Assembly (NCBI RefSeq): GCF_900603025.1
Contig: NZ_LR026975.1
Span: 2,914,001 to 2,978,000, forward strand
Origin: Mycolicibacterium hassiacum DSM 44199
Lineage (GTDB): Bacteria > Actinomycetota > Actinomycetes > Mycobacteriales > Mycobacteriaceae
Direction of reading: 5' to 3'
DNA length: 64,000 nucleotides
The notes under the pieces are model-generated. The model saw only the letters and a list, made by a program, of their open reading frames with translations. It was not told where the DNA came from and ran no database searches. This document shows, piece after piece, positions 34,626-43,774 of this stretch; position 1 is the first letter of the stretch; every line of letters begins with the position of its first letter. The translations under genes and the position numbers were made by a program.

Positions 34626-37262
34626 TCAGGCGGACAGCTGGATGTGGTGGGCGCCGTCGACCGCGGCGTAGCGCTGCGGACTGCAGGTCAGCACGATCAC
34701 CTGGCCGTCGCCGCCGACGGCGTTGAACACCGCCCCCATCTTGGTGAGCCGGTCCGGGTCGGTGAATCCGAGCGCGTCGTCGATGACGACCGGCACGCTG
34801 TCCTCCTTGGCGACCAGCGCAGCGCTCGCCAGCCGGGCGATGATGCCGAGTTGTTCCTTCGCACCGCCGGACAGCGATTCGTACGGCACGGTGCAGCCGT
34901 CCAGCGTGCGGCTGCAGATCCGCAGGTCACTGTCGACCTCGACCTCGAACGTGTCGCCGAAGACCATGCGCCCCAATCGCTCCACCTCGGCGCGGAACGG
35001 CTCCACGTAGCGCAGCCGGGTGGCGTCGCGGTGGCGGGTGAGCACCGAGTGGAGCAGCTTCGCCGCCCGGGCGCGGCGCTCCACCCGACCGAACTCGGCC
35101 CGGGCGTGGGCGAGCTCGGTCTCGGCGGCATCGAGCTGGCTCTTGCGGCCCTCGGTGCCGTACACCTTGAGCCGGGTGCCGATCTCGCGCACCGCCTCGG
35201 CCACCTCGTCGTGCCGACGGCGCAGCGCCTGCTCGGACTGTTTGGCCGCATCCAGTTCGGCGGCAACGGATTCCGGCTCCCTGGCCGCGAGTTCCGCGGT
35301 GAGGTGGGCGACCAGTTGCGCGGCGCGGTCGGCCTCCTCGTCCTGACGCGCGGCCTGCAGGGCGAGCTCGTCGTCGGGCAGCGACTGGCGGGCCTGCGCC
35401 AACCGGTCCTGCGCCTCGGTGAGCTGTCGGCGCATCCCGGCGAGCTTCTCGTTGAGGACCGTCACCCGGGTTTGCCGCTCGTTCAACTGCTTCTCGGCCG
35501 CTTCGGCCAGCCTGCGACTGGTTTCACAGTCGGCTGTCGCCTGTTGGCGGGCCGTGGTGGCGGCCTCGAGCTCGCCGCGCGCGGTGTCGGGGTCCAGGCC
35601 GAACAGGTCGGCCTCGGCGGGCTGCCGGGCGGTGAGTTCGGCGAGCCGGGTGCGCAACCGGTCGAGGGTGTCGTCGCCGAGCAGCGTCTCCAGTTTGGTG
35701 GTGAGCCGGTCGCGTGCGGCCAGCAACTCCTGGCGGCGCGCGTACAGTTCGCGGGCCGCGGACACGTCCGCGACGCCGGCGCGCTCCAGCGCATCGGCCA
35801 GAACCCGCTGCGCCTCGACAAGTCTGGCGTGCGTTTCCTCGGCGGACGCGCCCGGCACCAGCCGCACGGTCAGTAGTCCCGGCACTTCGATGTCGGTGCC
35901 CGCGCTGACGCTCGCCGACCAGGACTGACCGGCGGAGAGGGCCAGCGGCTGTCCGTCCACCCGCAGTTCGGCGTCGGCGACGGCCGTCAGTTCGAGGTGG
36001 GTCGACATCAGGTCGGCCTGAGCGCTCGCCACATCGACGGCTGCCTTGGCCGCTTCGATGCCGCGCAGATCGTCCTCGGTCAGGGCGATACCGGCGAGCC
36101 CGCCCTCGATCTCGCCCAATTCGCGTTGTGTCGCAGTGATTCTCGCGATCCGCCCGGAGATCTGGTCGGCCTCTTCGCGGGCTGCCAGTTGATCGACGGT
36201 GCGGCGTGCGGCGTCTTCGCGGACCCGCGCGGCGTCCAGCGCGGCCCGGGCTCCCTCGGCCGCGGCCGCGGCCTCGGCGGCCACCTCCCGCGCGACGGCC
36301 AGCTGTTCGTCGGCGTCGGCCACCTCGGTTTCGAGTTCGGCGATGGCAGCCGTCTTCTCGTCGATGTCGGCGCGCAGACGCCGCCGCTCGTCGAGCTTCT
36401 CCCGCGAGGCGGCGCGCGTGGCCTCGGCCGCCCTTGCGACGATCTCGGCTTGTCGGAGCTGGGCTTTCAGCTCGGCCACGGCGTCGGCTGCCGCCGTGGC
36501 GACGGACAACCGATCCCGGGCCTGCTCGTGTTCGGCGTCGAGCTCACGCAACTGAGCGGTCAACTCCGCGTGCCGGCGCACTGCCTCGTCCACCTCGGCG
36601 ACCGCGGCCGCACACCGGGCGACCTCCGCTTCGGCGGCGCGCAGCCGGTTGGTCGCGGCCGCCCACTCGCCGGTGGGTCTGCCGGTGCGGGTGAAGTAGG
36701 TGAGGTATTCGGCCTCGACCCGGTCCACCAGCAGCGGTTCGGTTCCCGACAAGGCGGTTTCGGCGCTGTTGTCGGCGGCACCGGCCGCGACGTCGAGCGC
36801 ACGGGACAACGCATCGCAGCCGGACAGGTCAACCGGTGCGGTGGAGGCGGACTGCAGCACACGCTGCGCCTGCCACAGCTCGGTGTCGACGGTTTCGGCG
36901 AGCATCGCCTGTACCCGCTCGTGCGCCTCGTCGCCGGTCAGCTGTTCGCGGCGCGGAGCGAGCACGGTCAGGGTGGTCTCGCACCGCTTGTGGAACCGCT
37001 TGCGGTAGATGAACCGGTAAGGGCCGGTGGAGATTTCGGCCTCGACCTCGGCGCCGACGTCGGCGTGGGTGGGTTTGACCGCCTTGACCTCCTTCTTGGT
37101 GGAGCGGTCCTTGGCCTCGATCAGCAGATCGAGCGCCTCGATCATCGATGTCTTACCGACCTCGTTGGCTCCGCTGACCACCACCACCCCGTGGTCGGGG
37201 AACTCGATCTCGCGGTGGCCGATGCCGCGGTAGTTGGTCAGGACCAGCCGGTGCAACCTCAT
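34626..37262 (-). CDS. SbcC/Rad50-like SMC-type ATPase (Rv1278-like)
   Basis: 878 residues. The N-terminal half-domain has Walker A GANEVGKTS at 31-39 and a region matching AAA_27/AAA_23. A long Ala/Glu/Arg-rich coiled coil (about 220-740) contains a hinge-like break near 400-470 (AELRVDGQPLALSAGQSWSA). The C-terminal half has the ABC signature LSGGAKEQLG and Walker B VPVVIDDALGFTDPDR. The size matches M. tuberculosis Rv1278 (875 aa as remembered). It partners the exonuclease encoded just upstream, the start overlapping its stop (ATGA). Role in DNA end processing is inferred from SbcCD. Confidence 0.9.
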   Translation of the reverse strand: MRLHRLVLTNYRGIGHREIEFPDHGVVVVSGANEVGKTSMIEALDLLIEAKDRSTKKEVKAVKPTHADVGAEVEAEISTGPYRFIYRKRFHKRCETTLTVLAPRREQLTGDEAHERVQAMLAETVDTELWQAQRVLQSASTAPVDLSGCDALSRALDVAAGAADNSAETALSGTEPLLVDRVEAEYLTYFTRTGRPTGEWAAATNRLRAAEAEVARCAAAVAEVDEAVRRHAELTAQLRELDAEHEQARDRLSVATAAADAVAELKAQLRQAEIVARAAEATRAASREKLDERRRLRADIDEKTAAIAELETEVADADEQLAVAREVAAEAAAAAEGARAALDAARVREDAARRTVDQLAAREEADQISGRIARITATQRELGEIEGGLAGIALTEDDLRGIEAAKAAVDVASAQADLMSTHLELTAVADAELRVDGQPLALSAGQSWSASVSAGTDIEVPGLLTVRLVPGASAEETHARLVEAQRVLADALERAGVADVSAARELYARRQELLAARDRLTTKLETLLGDDTLDRLRTRLAELTARQPAEADLFGLDPDTARGELEAATTARQQATADCETSRRLAEAAEKQLNERQTRVTVLNEKLAGMRRQLTEAQDRLAQARQSLPDDELALQAARQDEEADRAAQLVAHLTAELAAREPESVAAELDAAKQSEQALRRRHDEVAEAVREIGTRLKVYGTEGRKSQLDAAETELAHARAEFGRVERRARAAKLLHSVLTRHRDATRLRYVEPFRAEVERLGRMVFGDTFEVEVDSDLRICSRTLDGCTVPYESLSGGAKEQLGIIARLASAALVAKEDSVPVVIDDALGFTDPDRLTKMGAVFNAVGGDGQVIVLTCSPQRYAAVDGAHHIQLSA

Positions 37263-38407
37263 GCCGCCCCCCTGTCGGCCAGGCGCAGCAGCAACGCCAG
37301 CGCCGCGCGGGCGTCCTCGGCGTCCTCGGAATCGGAACGGCCCAGCTCCACCAGCTCCTCGACGGCACTGGCCGCGAATCCGCCGATGCCGAGGTCGTCG
37401 AATTCGCCGTCGGCCGGGATCACCGCGATGTCGCTGAGGCTGTCCTCCACCCACAGGGCCGCGAACAGCCGGGAATACTTGTCGACGCAGGCGTCGAGGG
37501 CGGCCTTGTCGGTGACGGTCAGCGATCCGGTGAGCCCCAGCCGGACCACGGTGCGTTCCTTGTCCGGGAGCTGGTCGAGGTTGATGTCCAGATCGGCGAT
37601 GTCTCGGTTGTTGTCCACCGGTCGGCGCAGCGTCAGGAACCGCCAGCGGCCGATCCGGCGCGGTTCGACCCGCACCGGGTGCGCCCGATCGGCCTCGTCG
37701 AGGTCGACGACCAGCACATGCCCGGAGTCGTTCTCGATATCGTCGTAGTTGGTGACCTCCGGTGAGCCGGAGTACCAGATCCGCCCCGTCGACCCGACCT
37801 GCATACGAGAGTGCTTGTCGCCCAACGCGACATAGTGCACGGCCCCGCGGGCGATCGCGGCCTCCAATGCGGCCAGCCGGATCAGCGACGGCCGGTCCTT
37901 GTCGGGAACGAAGATGTCCACACCGCCGTGGCCCACGACGATCCGGGCGGTGCCGTCGGCCGGCAGGTCCGCCAGCACGCCGGCGACCGGGTCGCAGGTC
38001 GGCGATTTCGACGTCCACGGCGCCGCAACCAGTTCCAGCCCGGGCCGCACCTCGTGGCGTCCCGGCCGGTCGAGAACCGTCACGTTGTCCGGGCATTCGC
38101 TGGTGAACAGCGCTCCGGTGTACACCGAGGCGGCGTCCAGCGGGTCGTGGTTGCCGGGCAGCAGGTACACCGGAACGCCGATGGTGCGCATCGCCTCCAG
38201 CGACTGGCTGATGTCGTGCGGGGCGAGCTGGTTGTGTTCGAACACGTCACCGGCCACCACCACGAACTCCGCGCCGGTGTCGGCGGCGACGGCGCCGAGC
38301 GCGGCGACCGCCTCCCGGCGGGCGGCCGAATACCGCGGCTGCGCCTCACCGTTGAGGAAGTACCGCGTCATGCCGAGCTGCCAGTCGGCAGTGTGCACGA
38401 ACCTCAT
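37259..38407 (-). CDS. SbcD/Mre11-like metallophosphoesterase (Rv1277-like)
   Basis: A 382-residue calcineurin-like phosphoesterase. Motifs in order: FVHTADWQLG (D, H), VVAGDVFEHNQ (GD), LPGNHDPLD (GNHD), VVGHGGVD (GH) and ALGDKHSRM (GDxH-like). These bind two metal ions, Mn typically. The C-terminal part forms the capping and partner-binding region. It starts at ATG 38407 with MRFVHTADW and is translationally coupled to the SbcC-like gene. The pair is expected to act as an ATP-dependent nuclease on DNA ends or hairpins. Confidence 0.92.
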   Translation of the reverse strand: MRFVHTADWQLGMTRYFLNGEAQPRYSAARREAVAALGAVAADTGAEFVVVAGDVFEHNQLAPHDISQSLEAMRTIGVPVYLLPGNHDPLDAASVYTGALFTSECPDNVTVLDRPGRHEVRPGLELVAAPWTSKSPTCDPVAGVLADLPADGTARIVVGHGGVDIFVPDKDRPSLIRLAALEAAIARGAVHYVALGDKHSRMQVGSTGRIWYSGSPEVTNYDDIENDSGHVLVVDLDEADRAHPVRVEPRRIGRWRFLTLRRPVDNNRDIADLDINLDQLPDKERTVVRLGLTGSLTVTDKAALDACVDKYSRLFAALWVEDSLSDIAVIPADGEFDDLGIGGFAASAVEELVELGRSDSEDAEDARAALALLLRLADRGAA

Positions 38408-38553
38408 CGCGGCCCCCTTCCCGGTTGGTTCTGCGACTCGTCTGCTGGTCGCCTGACGTGCAGGCACCGCGAGTCTAGGACCGGCCGCCGACAACTCCGG
38501 GTAGGCGCGGCGAACACGACCGCCCGCTGCGCGGCGACCAGCGGTGGCGCGCG

Positions 38554-39777
38554 TCAGCGGCCCTCGAGCAGCCGCTGGCCGAGATACTCCGCATCGGACG
38601 TGACCCCGGGCAGGATCGCGAACGTCGCCGACCCGACGGTGGTTACCCACGGGTTGAGCGCGTCGGCCTCGGCGAGACGCTGCTGCACCGGCACGAACTG
38701 GCGGGCCGGGTCGCGCTGGTAGGTGACGAAGAGCAACCCGCAATCGGTGGTCAGCCCGTCGGCGGGGGGATCGTCGTAGTTGTACGGCCGGCGCAAGAAC
38801 CGCTCGTCGTCGGTGCGGTGACGGGCCAGTGCGATGTGCGAGTTCGGCGGGATGACCGGGATGCCGTTGACGGCGGCGGTGAAATCGGGGTCGTCGTGTT
38901 CGTCGGCACCGGTCAGCGGCGCGCCGTTGTCGAGGCGGCGGCCCACCACGAACTCCTTGCTGCGCCGGTCGAGTTCGTCCCAGGTGTCCAGCTCGATGCG
39001 GATCCGCCGGATGATCGCGACGGTGCCGCCGGCGAACCAGGGGCGCTGGGCCCCGTCGTCCCACACGTAGCGGTCGAACTCGTGCGGCTCACGCAGGTTC
39101 ACCGTGCCGTCGACCTGGCCCATCAGGTTGCGCATGGTCTGCCCGGCGGGCTGGGATCCGTGGGCGTTGCGGAAACCGGTCTGCCGCCACCGCTGCCGGG
39201 TCATGGTGCGCACGTTCTTCAGCAGCACCCGCGCGGCGTGCGCGATCGCCATCGGGTCGTCGGCACACAGCTGCAACAGCAGGTCCCCGCCGCACCACCG
39301 GGGGTCGAGCCGGTCGGTGGCGAACGCCGGCAGGCCGGCCACCGCCGGCGGCCGCTGCTGCGCCAGCCCCACCCGGTCGAACACCCCCGGGCCGAGCCCG
39401 ACCGTCACGGTCAGCCGGGCCGGGTGACCGGCCAGTTCCGGTTCGGTGTCGGCGATCGCCGGCCGCCCCTGGGTCAGCCGGGCGGCGTCGGTGGTCCACA
39501 GCTTCAGGACGGCGGCCAGCGTCTCGCGGGCATTGCGCCCGGGCGGGACGACCAGGTCCAGCGCCACGAACAGCGCATGCGCCTGGGGTGCGGTGGCGAC
39601 GCCGCCCTGGTGCGGGCCGAAGAACGGCTCGGTGGCCGCGCCGAACCCGGTCCCCGCGGTGCCGGCCGAGCGGGCGGTACCGCTGCACTGCACCAGGGTG
39701 GCGCCTGCGGCCACCGCCGCCGCACCGCCGAGCATCAGCTGTCGTCGGCTGACCCGAAAGCCCGTCCGCTCAGCCAT
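38554..39777 (-). CDS. Tat-exported DyP-type heme peroxidase (EfeB-like)
   Basis: A 407-residue dye-decolourising peroxidase. The Tat motif VSRRQLMLGG (RR at 11-12) is followed by a hydrophobic stretch and an AxA-like cleavage region. The family motif GxxDG is GQVDGTVN, and the proximal heme His is probably in SHIALARHRTDDERFLRRPYNYDD. It ends with GLLFVTYQRDPARQFVPVQQ typical of the periplasmic EfeB group. Its start overlaps the PCu(A)C stop by 8 bases. EfeB enzymes take part in iron uptake or peroxide removal; here the partners are copper-related, with no EfeU or EfeO nearby. Confidence 0.92.
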   Translation of the reverse strand: MAERTGFRVSRRQLMLGGAAAVAAGATLVQCSGTARSAGTAGTGFGAATEPFFGPHQGGVATAPQAHALFVALDLVVPPGRNARETLAAVLKLWTTDAARLTQGRPAIADTEPELAGHPARLTVTVGLGPGVFDRVGLAQQRPPAVAGLPAFATDRLDPRWCGGDLLLQLCADDPMAIAHAARVLLKNVRTMTRQRWRQTGFRNAHGSQPAGQTMRNLMGQVDGTVNLREPHEFDRYVWDDGAQRPWFAGGTVAIIRRIRIELDTWDELDRRSKEFVVGRRLDNGAPLTGADEHDDPDFTAAVNGIPVIPPNSHIALARHRTDDERFLRRPYNYDDPPADGLTTDCGLLFVTYQRDPARQFVPVQQRLAEADALNPWVTTVGSATFAILPGVTSDAEYLGQRLLEGR

Positions 39778-40309
39778 GGTTGGTGTGCGGGGCCTCGGTG
39801 TCGCCACCCCCCGCGTACTCCTCGCCGGCTCCCGGGAAATCACGGATCTGGGCGGTGACGGGCAGCGTCGAGCCGTCCTCGAACGTCACGGTCACCTCGA
39901 CGTCCTCGCCGGGCTGCAGCGGGCGCTTGAGGTCCATCAGCATGATGTGGTCCCCGCCCGGCACCAGTTCGTGGCTGCCGCCGGCCGGCACCGTGATGCC
40001 GCCCTCCTTGGGTTGCATGGTCTTGTTCTCCATGCCCTCACCGACGACCTCGTGGAACTCCACCCAGTCCGACAGCGGTGAGCTGACCGACACCATGTGC
40101 GCGTCGTGGTGGCCGGTGTTGGTGAACCTGCCGAACACCGCCGCCATTCCGAGGTCCGCGGCGTTGGCCCAGGCCTCCTCGACGGTGACCGTCGAGGCCA
40201 TCGGCTGTTCCTCATGCTCGGACGACGGCGAGCTGCAGCCGGCGGTCAACACCGCACCGGCAGCCACGACGACAGCGGCCAGAGGGTGGAAGTACTTGGC
40301 AGCTTTCAT
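39770..40309 (-). CDS. PCu(A)C periplasmic copper chaperone lipoprotein
   Basis: A 179-residue DUF461/PCu(A)C protein. The lipobox is VLTAGCS (Cys about 25). The copper site is visible as a Met/His set: FHEVVGEGMENKTM, then GGSHELVPGGDHIMLMDL, matching the H(M)x10Mx21HxM pattern approximately. The beta-sandwich strands VEEAWANAADLGMAAVFGRF and DVEVTVTFEDGSTLPV fit the family. A His-rich C-terminus (APHTNHG) may add metal ligands. It loads Cu(I) onto oxidase sites or traps copper outside the membrane. Located between the PepSY gene (12 bases) and DyP gene. Confidence 0.92.
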   Translation of the reverse strand: MKAAKYFHPLAAVVVAAGAVLTAGCSSPSSEHEEQPMASTVTVEEAWANAADLGMAAVFGRFTNTGHHDAHMVSVSSPLSDWVEFHEVVGEGMENKTMQPKEGGITVPAGGSHELVPGGDHIMLMDLKRPLQPGEDVEVTVTFEDGSTLPVTAQIRDFPGAGEEYAGGGDTEAPHTNHG

Positions 40310-40321
40310 GATTCGTCTCCT

Positions 40322-41938
40322 TTATGGGTTGATGGAGCTGTCGACGGTCACCGAGGATGGTGTGGGCGGCGCGGTATCGGTGCCGCCGGTGCGGCGCCGC
40401 CGGGACCAACCGGCCTCCACGGCGAGCACGATAAGCAGCGACAGGCCGAACACCGGGAACAGCACACCGAGCACGACCGCGGGCACGATCAGCACGGCCG
40501 CCGCGCGACCACCGAGCCGGCCGTCCGCGCCAGTGCGGCGGGGCAGGGCGGTTCCGTTGGCCCGGCGGCGGTTCACCAGCATCAGCGCCGCGGTGACCAC
40601 GCTGGTCAGCACACCGACGCAGACCAGGGTGGCCAGCAGCCTGGTGACCCAGCCGAACTGGTTGCCCATGTGCATGTCGACCCCGAAGCTGGTGGCCCGG
40701 GCCAGCGCGCCGTCCTGCGCCGCGGTCGCCTCGGCGACGGTGCGTCCGCTGAACTGATCGACATACAGCGTCCGCTGTTCGGAAAGCCGCTGCGGCCACG
40801 CGTTGACCACCGCGTAGCTGCCGTACACCGGCCGGCCGTCCTCGACGTCGTCGGCGGGCGGGATGATCGCGTATCCGGGCAGCATCCGCTCCGCCTTGGC
40901 GACGCGATCGACGTCGTCGAACGACAGCCGCCGCGGCAACCCGGTGGGCTGGGACGCGTAGACCGGGTCGTCGACATCCGCCCACGCGACGCGCCGCCCC
41001 AACCGGTCGTAGTCGCCCATGGTCGCGGGGGTGGACTCGGGGATGGACTCGGGGATGGACGCGGTCGAAACCTCGGCCGACGGGGTGACGATCGTGGTGA
41101 ACGCCCGCCAGTTCTCCCCCCAGTAGCGTGACCACGGCAGCCCGGAGAGCACATAGCCGGCCACCACGACCGCGATGAACACGCCGACCAGCGCGTGCAG
41201 GTCGCGCCAGCGCACCCGTCCCCCGCGGGACCATCGAACCGTCAGCAGCGGTTTGGCCGCCTCGACGGCGCGCGGCCACCACAGATAGATCCCGGTGGCG
41301 AGCAGCACCAGGATCCAGACGGCGGTGAGCTCCATCCACAGGTTGCCGATGCCGACCGGGATGGTGGCCTCGGGGTAGGCGTCGGGATCGAGCAGGTGCC
41401 CCAGCGACGGCAGCCGCAGCTGCGGACCGTCGTTGCCGAACAGCCGATGCACCTGGTTGGCCCAGCCCACGAGTCCGGACAACTCGCTGCGCTGCCCGAG
41501 CACCTCGCCGGTGTAGGGATCGACGAACACCTGGGTCAGGTTGTTCTCCGACTCCGGGAAGCCGGTGGCGCCGGGCGGCAGGAAGTCCACCCGGGTGGCG
41601 CGGTCGGCGGCGGCCGGTGGGATCACCGCATCGAGGTCGTGGTCCGGTCCGACCCGACGCTGGGCGGCGGCGATCTGGTCGTCGAGCGGTACGGTCTGCG
41701 ATCCGGGGGTGACCACCAGCAGATCGCGGTTGAGCCAACTGTCCAGCGGCTGGCTGTAGAGGATGATCAACCCGGAGCAGGCCAGCACCACCAGCGCTGG
41801 GGCGCAGAACAGCCCGATCCAGAAGTGCAGGCGCCAGATTCGGCGCAACAGGGCTGCGTCGGCCCTGGGCGGGGCCGAGTTCGCGTCGTCTGTGGCCCGG
41901 TCGGACAGCACCGCCGGGCGCGATACATCGTCAGTCAA
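40322..41938 (-). CDS. PepSY-associated membrane protein
   Basis: A 538-residue protein of the PepSY-TM family (PiuB-like). Helices lie at about 38-60 (FWIGLFCAPALVVLACSGLI), 208-228, 256-276, 440-462 and 485-510. PepSY-type repeats sit in the outer loops (DPYTGEVLGQRSEL; VDQFSGRTVAEATA), with the conserved NQVHRLFGND and GVDMHMGNQFG His motifs near the membrane. The start is TTG 41938 with AGGA about 8 bases before it; no ATG fits. It holds a short internal repeat (SIPESIPES). PepSY-TM proteins appear in iron or copper uptake and reduction loci. First gene of the PepSY-PCu(A)C-DyP operon. Confidence 0.85.
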   Translation of the reverse strand: MTDDVSRPAVLSDRATDDANSAPPRADAALLRRIWRLHFWIGLFCAPALVVLACSGLIILYSQPLDSWLNRDLLVVTPGSQTVPLDDQIAAAQRRVGPDHDLDAVIPPAAADRATRVDFLPPGATGFPESENNLTQVFVDPYTGEVLGQRSELSGLVGWANQVHRLFGNDGPQLRLPSLGHLLDPDAYPEATIPVGIGNLWMELTAVWILVLLATGIYLWWPRAVEAAKPLLTVRWSRGGRVRWRDLHALVGVFIAVVVAGYVLSGLPWSRYWGENWRAFTTIVTPSAEVSTASIPESIPESTPATMGDYDRLGRRVAWADVDDPVYASQPTGLPRRLSFDDVDRVAKAERMLPGYAIIPPADDVEDGRPVYGSYAVVNAWPQRLSEQRTLYVDQFSGRTVAEATAAQDGALARATSFGVDMHMGNQFGWVTRLLATLVCVGVLTSVVTAALMLVNRRRANGTALPRRTGADGRLGGRAAAVLIVPAVVLGVLFPVFGLSLLIVLAVEAGWSRRRRTGGTDTAPPTPSSVTVDSSINP

Positions 41939-42063
41939 CAGATAAATCCTTTGGTGCTCAGGGGATATCGCGTGCACATACGGCGAGCGGCGCGGAGCGC
42001 GACCGCAATGGCACAGCGACCGCACGGACAGCGGCACCGAAACGGGCCGCCCGGGTGTAGGAC

Positions 42064-42621
42064 TCAGGCGGCGATCGACGGCGGTGCCCGCATACCCAGC
42101 CCGCGGGACCGCAGCACCGACTGGACGACGACGTCGACGGGGCTGCGGCGGCGCTGCCGCGGCTGCGGACGCGGCGCGCCGAAGGTGAACAGCCGCAGCC
42201 AGCACAGCACCGACGTGCCGACCACGTAGAGGTACTCGGCCGCGCCGATCAGCAGGCCGAGCAGCACCGCGGCCGCCAGATGCGCCGCGAGCATCGCCGG
42301 GGTGACACCGAGGCCGGCCGGGTGCGGTCCCGGATGATGCGGACCGGCCGCCCAGCCGAGGGTGGCGTGGCCGGCCAGCTGGGCGAGCAGCAGTGCCGCG
42401 ACCAGCTGGCCCGGGCGGCTGCGCTCACCCACCGACCCGAACCGGGTCAGCGCGCCACCCGCCAGCGCGCACACCAGAAGGGCGCACACCAGCTGCGCTC
42501 CCCTCGGCAGCCCGCCGCCCGCGGCGGCGTGCGCGGCCACGGTGAGGACGGCCGAGCACCCGCCCACCAGCGCACCGGCGATCCGGCGCGCTCGTGACCT
42601 CGGTGTGCTCACGACTCGCAC
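42064..42621 (-). CDS. Hypothetical multi-pass membrane protein
   Basis: A 185-residue protein with four or five hydrophobic helices (ALVGGCSAVLTVAAHAAAGG; LVCALLVCALAGGALTRFG; LVAALLLAQLAGHATLGW; AHLAAAVLLGLLIGAAEYLY) and a His-rich loop (AAGPHHPGPHPAG) that could bind metal. No family name can be given from sequence. It is transcribed toward the PepSY gene with a 125-base gap, so it may belong to the same copper/iron block. Start GTG 42621. Confidence 0.75.
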   Translation of the reverse strand: MRVVSTPRSRARRIAGALVGGCSAVLTVAAHAAAGGGLPRGAQLVCALLVCALAGGALTRFGSVGERSRPGQLVAALLLAQLAGHATLGWAAGPHHPGPHPAGLGVTPAMLAAHLAAAVLLGLLIGAAEYLYVVGTSVLCWLRLFTFGAPRPQPRQRRRSPVDVVVQSVLRSRGLGMRAPPSIAA

Positions 42622-42633
42622 TCTACCGCGCGA

Positions 42634-42652
42634 CTACTACGCCTCCTAGTAG
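42634..42652. promoter_or_regulatory. Inverted repeat CTACTA-n7-TAGTAG between divergent genes
   Basis: A perfect 6-bp inverted repeat with a 7-base spacer lies 13 bases upstream of the membrane protein start and 46 bases from the divergent SixA-like gene. Position and symmetry fit an operator. Which regulator binds is unknown; BlaI/CopY-type repressors use TAC/GTA-rich palindromes, but that match is loose. Confidence 0.4.
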
Positions 42653-42697
42653 AGCATCTGCCCGGGCAGCGCAGGTCGGGTCGATTACGGTGATCGG

Positions 42698-43207
42698 GTG
42701 GCTCGCACGCTGCTGCTGCTCCGGCACGCCAAATCGGACTACCCGGCGGGGGTTGCCGATCATGATCGGCCGCTCGCGACCCGCGGCCGGCGCGAGGCCG
42801 GGCTGGCCGGTGACTGGCTGCGGGCCCGCCCCGACGCGGTCGACGCGGTGCTGTGCTCGACCGCGGCACGGACCCGTCAGACCCTGGAGCGCACCGGTAT
42901 CGACGCCCCGGCGCGGTTCCTCGACGCGCTCTACGACGCCACCCCGGGAGCGGTGATCGACGAGATCAACCGGGTTCCCACCCGTTTCGACTCCGAGATC
43001 CGGACGCTGCTGGTGATCGGCCACGAACCGGCGATGTCGTCGGTGGCACTGGGGTTGGCCGACCACACACGCAGCGACACCGCCGCGATCGAACGGATCG
43101 CGATGAAGTTCCCGACCTCGGCGATCGCCGAGCTGCACACCGACCTGGCGTGGGACGAGCTCGCGCTCGGCGGCGCCGTGCTGGTGGACTTCCACGTGCC
43201 CCGGTGA
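42698..43207 (+). CDS. SixA-like histidine phosphatase (Rv1276c-like)
   Basis: A 169-residue branch 1 histidine phosphatase. The RHG motif appears as LLRHAKSDYP (catalytic His at about 9), with Arg in TAARTRQTLERT and the second His in LVIGHEPAMSS. RHAKS rather than RHG is typical of SixA. SixA dephosphorylates phosphohistidine on phosphotransfer proteins; the mycobacterial target is not known. Start GTG 42698. Convergent with lprC. Confidence 0.9.
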   Translation: MARTLLLLRHAKSDYPAGVADHDRPLATRGRREAGLAGDWLRARPDAVDAVLCSTAARTRQTLERTGIDAPARFLDALYDATPGAVIDEINRVPTRFDSEIRTLLVIGHEPAMSSVALGLADHTRSDTAAIERIAMKFPTSAIAELHTDLAWDELALGGAVLVDFHVPR

Positions 43208-43219
43208 CCGCGGGCCGGG

Positions 43220-43774
43220 TCAGGCGCGGGTGGCCAGCGTCAGCTCCATGAGTTTGAGCGCCATGCCGCAGGCGTCCTGCCCGGGACTCTGCGGGTTGAC
43301 CCACCAGCCCACCACACCGGCAGCGTCACTGGCCACCCCGCACGAACCGTTGGGATCGTCGGGGCGCATGACGATCGAATCGATGCCGGCCACCCGGCGG
43401 CTCTCCACCTGATAGCCCAACTGGCCGGCCACCTCGCGCTCGTTGTCGAGGCTGCCCTGCTCGAACCAGAACCGGGTGATGTCGACCAGGCCGCGCGGAT
43501 TGGCGGCCTGCCAGCGGCACACCGCGCCGACGAAGGTGCTCTGGATGTCTAGCGGATCGGCGTCCACGGTCTCGGCGATGAGATCCTCGGACAGCACCTC
43601 GCATTCCTTCTGCAGGTTCGGGTACTGCCGCTCCGCATTGTTGTTGCGGGGCACCCCGCCCGCCGTCGCCATGGTGGCGGTGCCTTCCACCGTGCGGGCG
43701 CACCCGGTGAACGCCAGTGCCGCGAGCAGGGCGACCGCCACCGCGGCGGCGCAACGCAGAAGTCCTGTTCTCAT
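43220..43774 (-). CDS. lprC: Lipoprotein LprC
   Basis: A 184-residue DUF3558 lipoprotein. The signal peptide with lipobox FTGCAR (Cys about 25) is followed by a domain with cysteines KECEVL, AVCRWQ, GSCGVA and DACGMA, and the DUF3558 end pattern ALKLMELTL. The start overlaps the lprB stop (ATGA). lprB-lprC are side by side next to the ABC exporter genes in M. tuberculosis as well. Function unknown; likely at the outer face of the cytoplasmic membrane. Confidence 0.9.
   Translation of the reverse strand: MRTGLLRCAAAVAVALLAALAFTGCARTVEGTATMATAGGVPRNNNAERQYPNLQKECEVLSEDLIAETVDADPLDIQSTFVGAVCRWQAANPRGLVDITRFWFEQGSLDNEREVAGQLGYQVESRRVAGIDSIVMRPDDPNGSCGVASDAAGVVGWWVNPQSPGQDACGMALKLMELTLATRA

Noticed and set aside
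41031..41060. Short repeat GGGATGGACTC in the PepSY gene
   Set aside because: An in-frame internal repeat (SIPES) within a coding sequence; no sign of a separate function.
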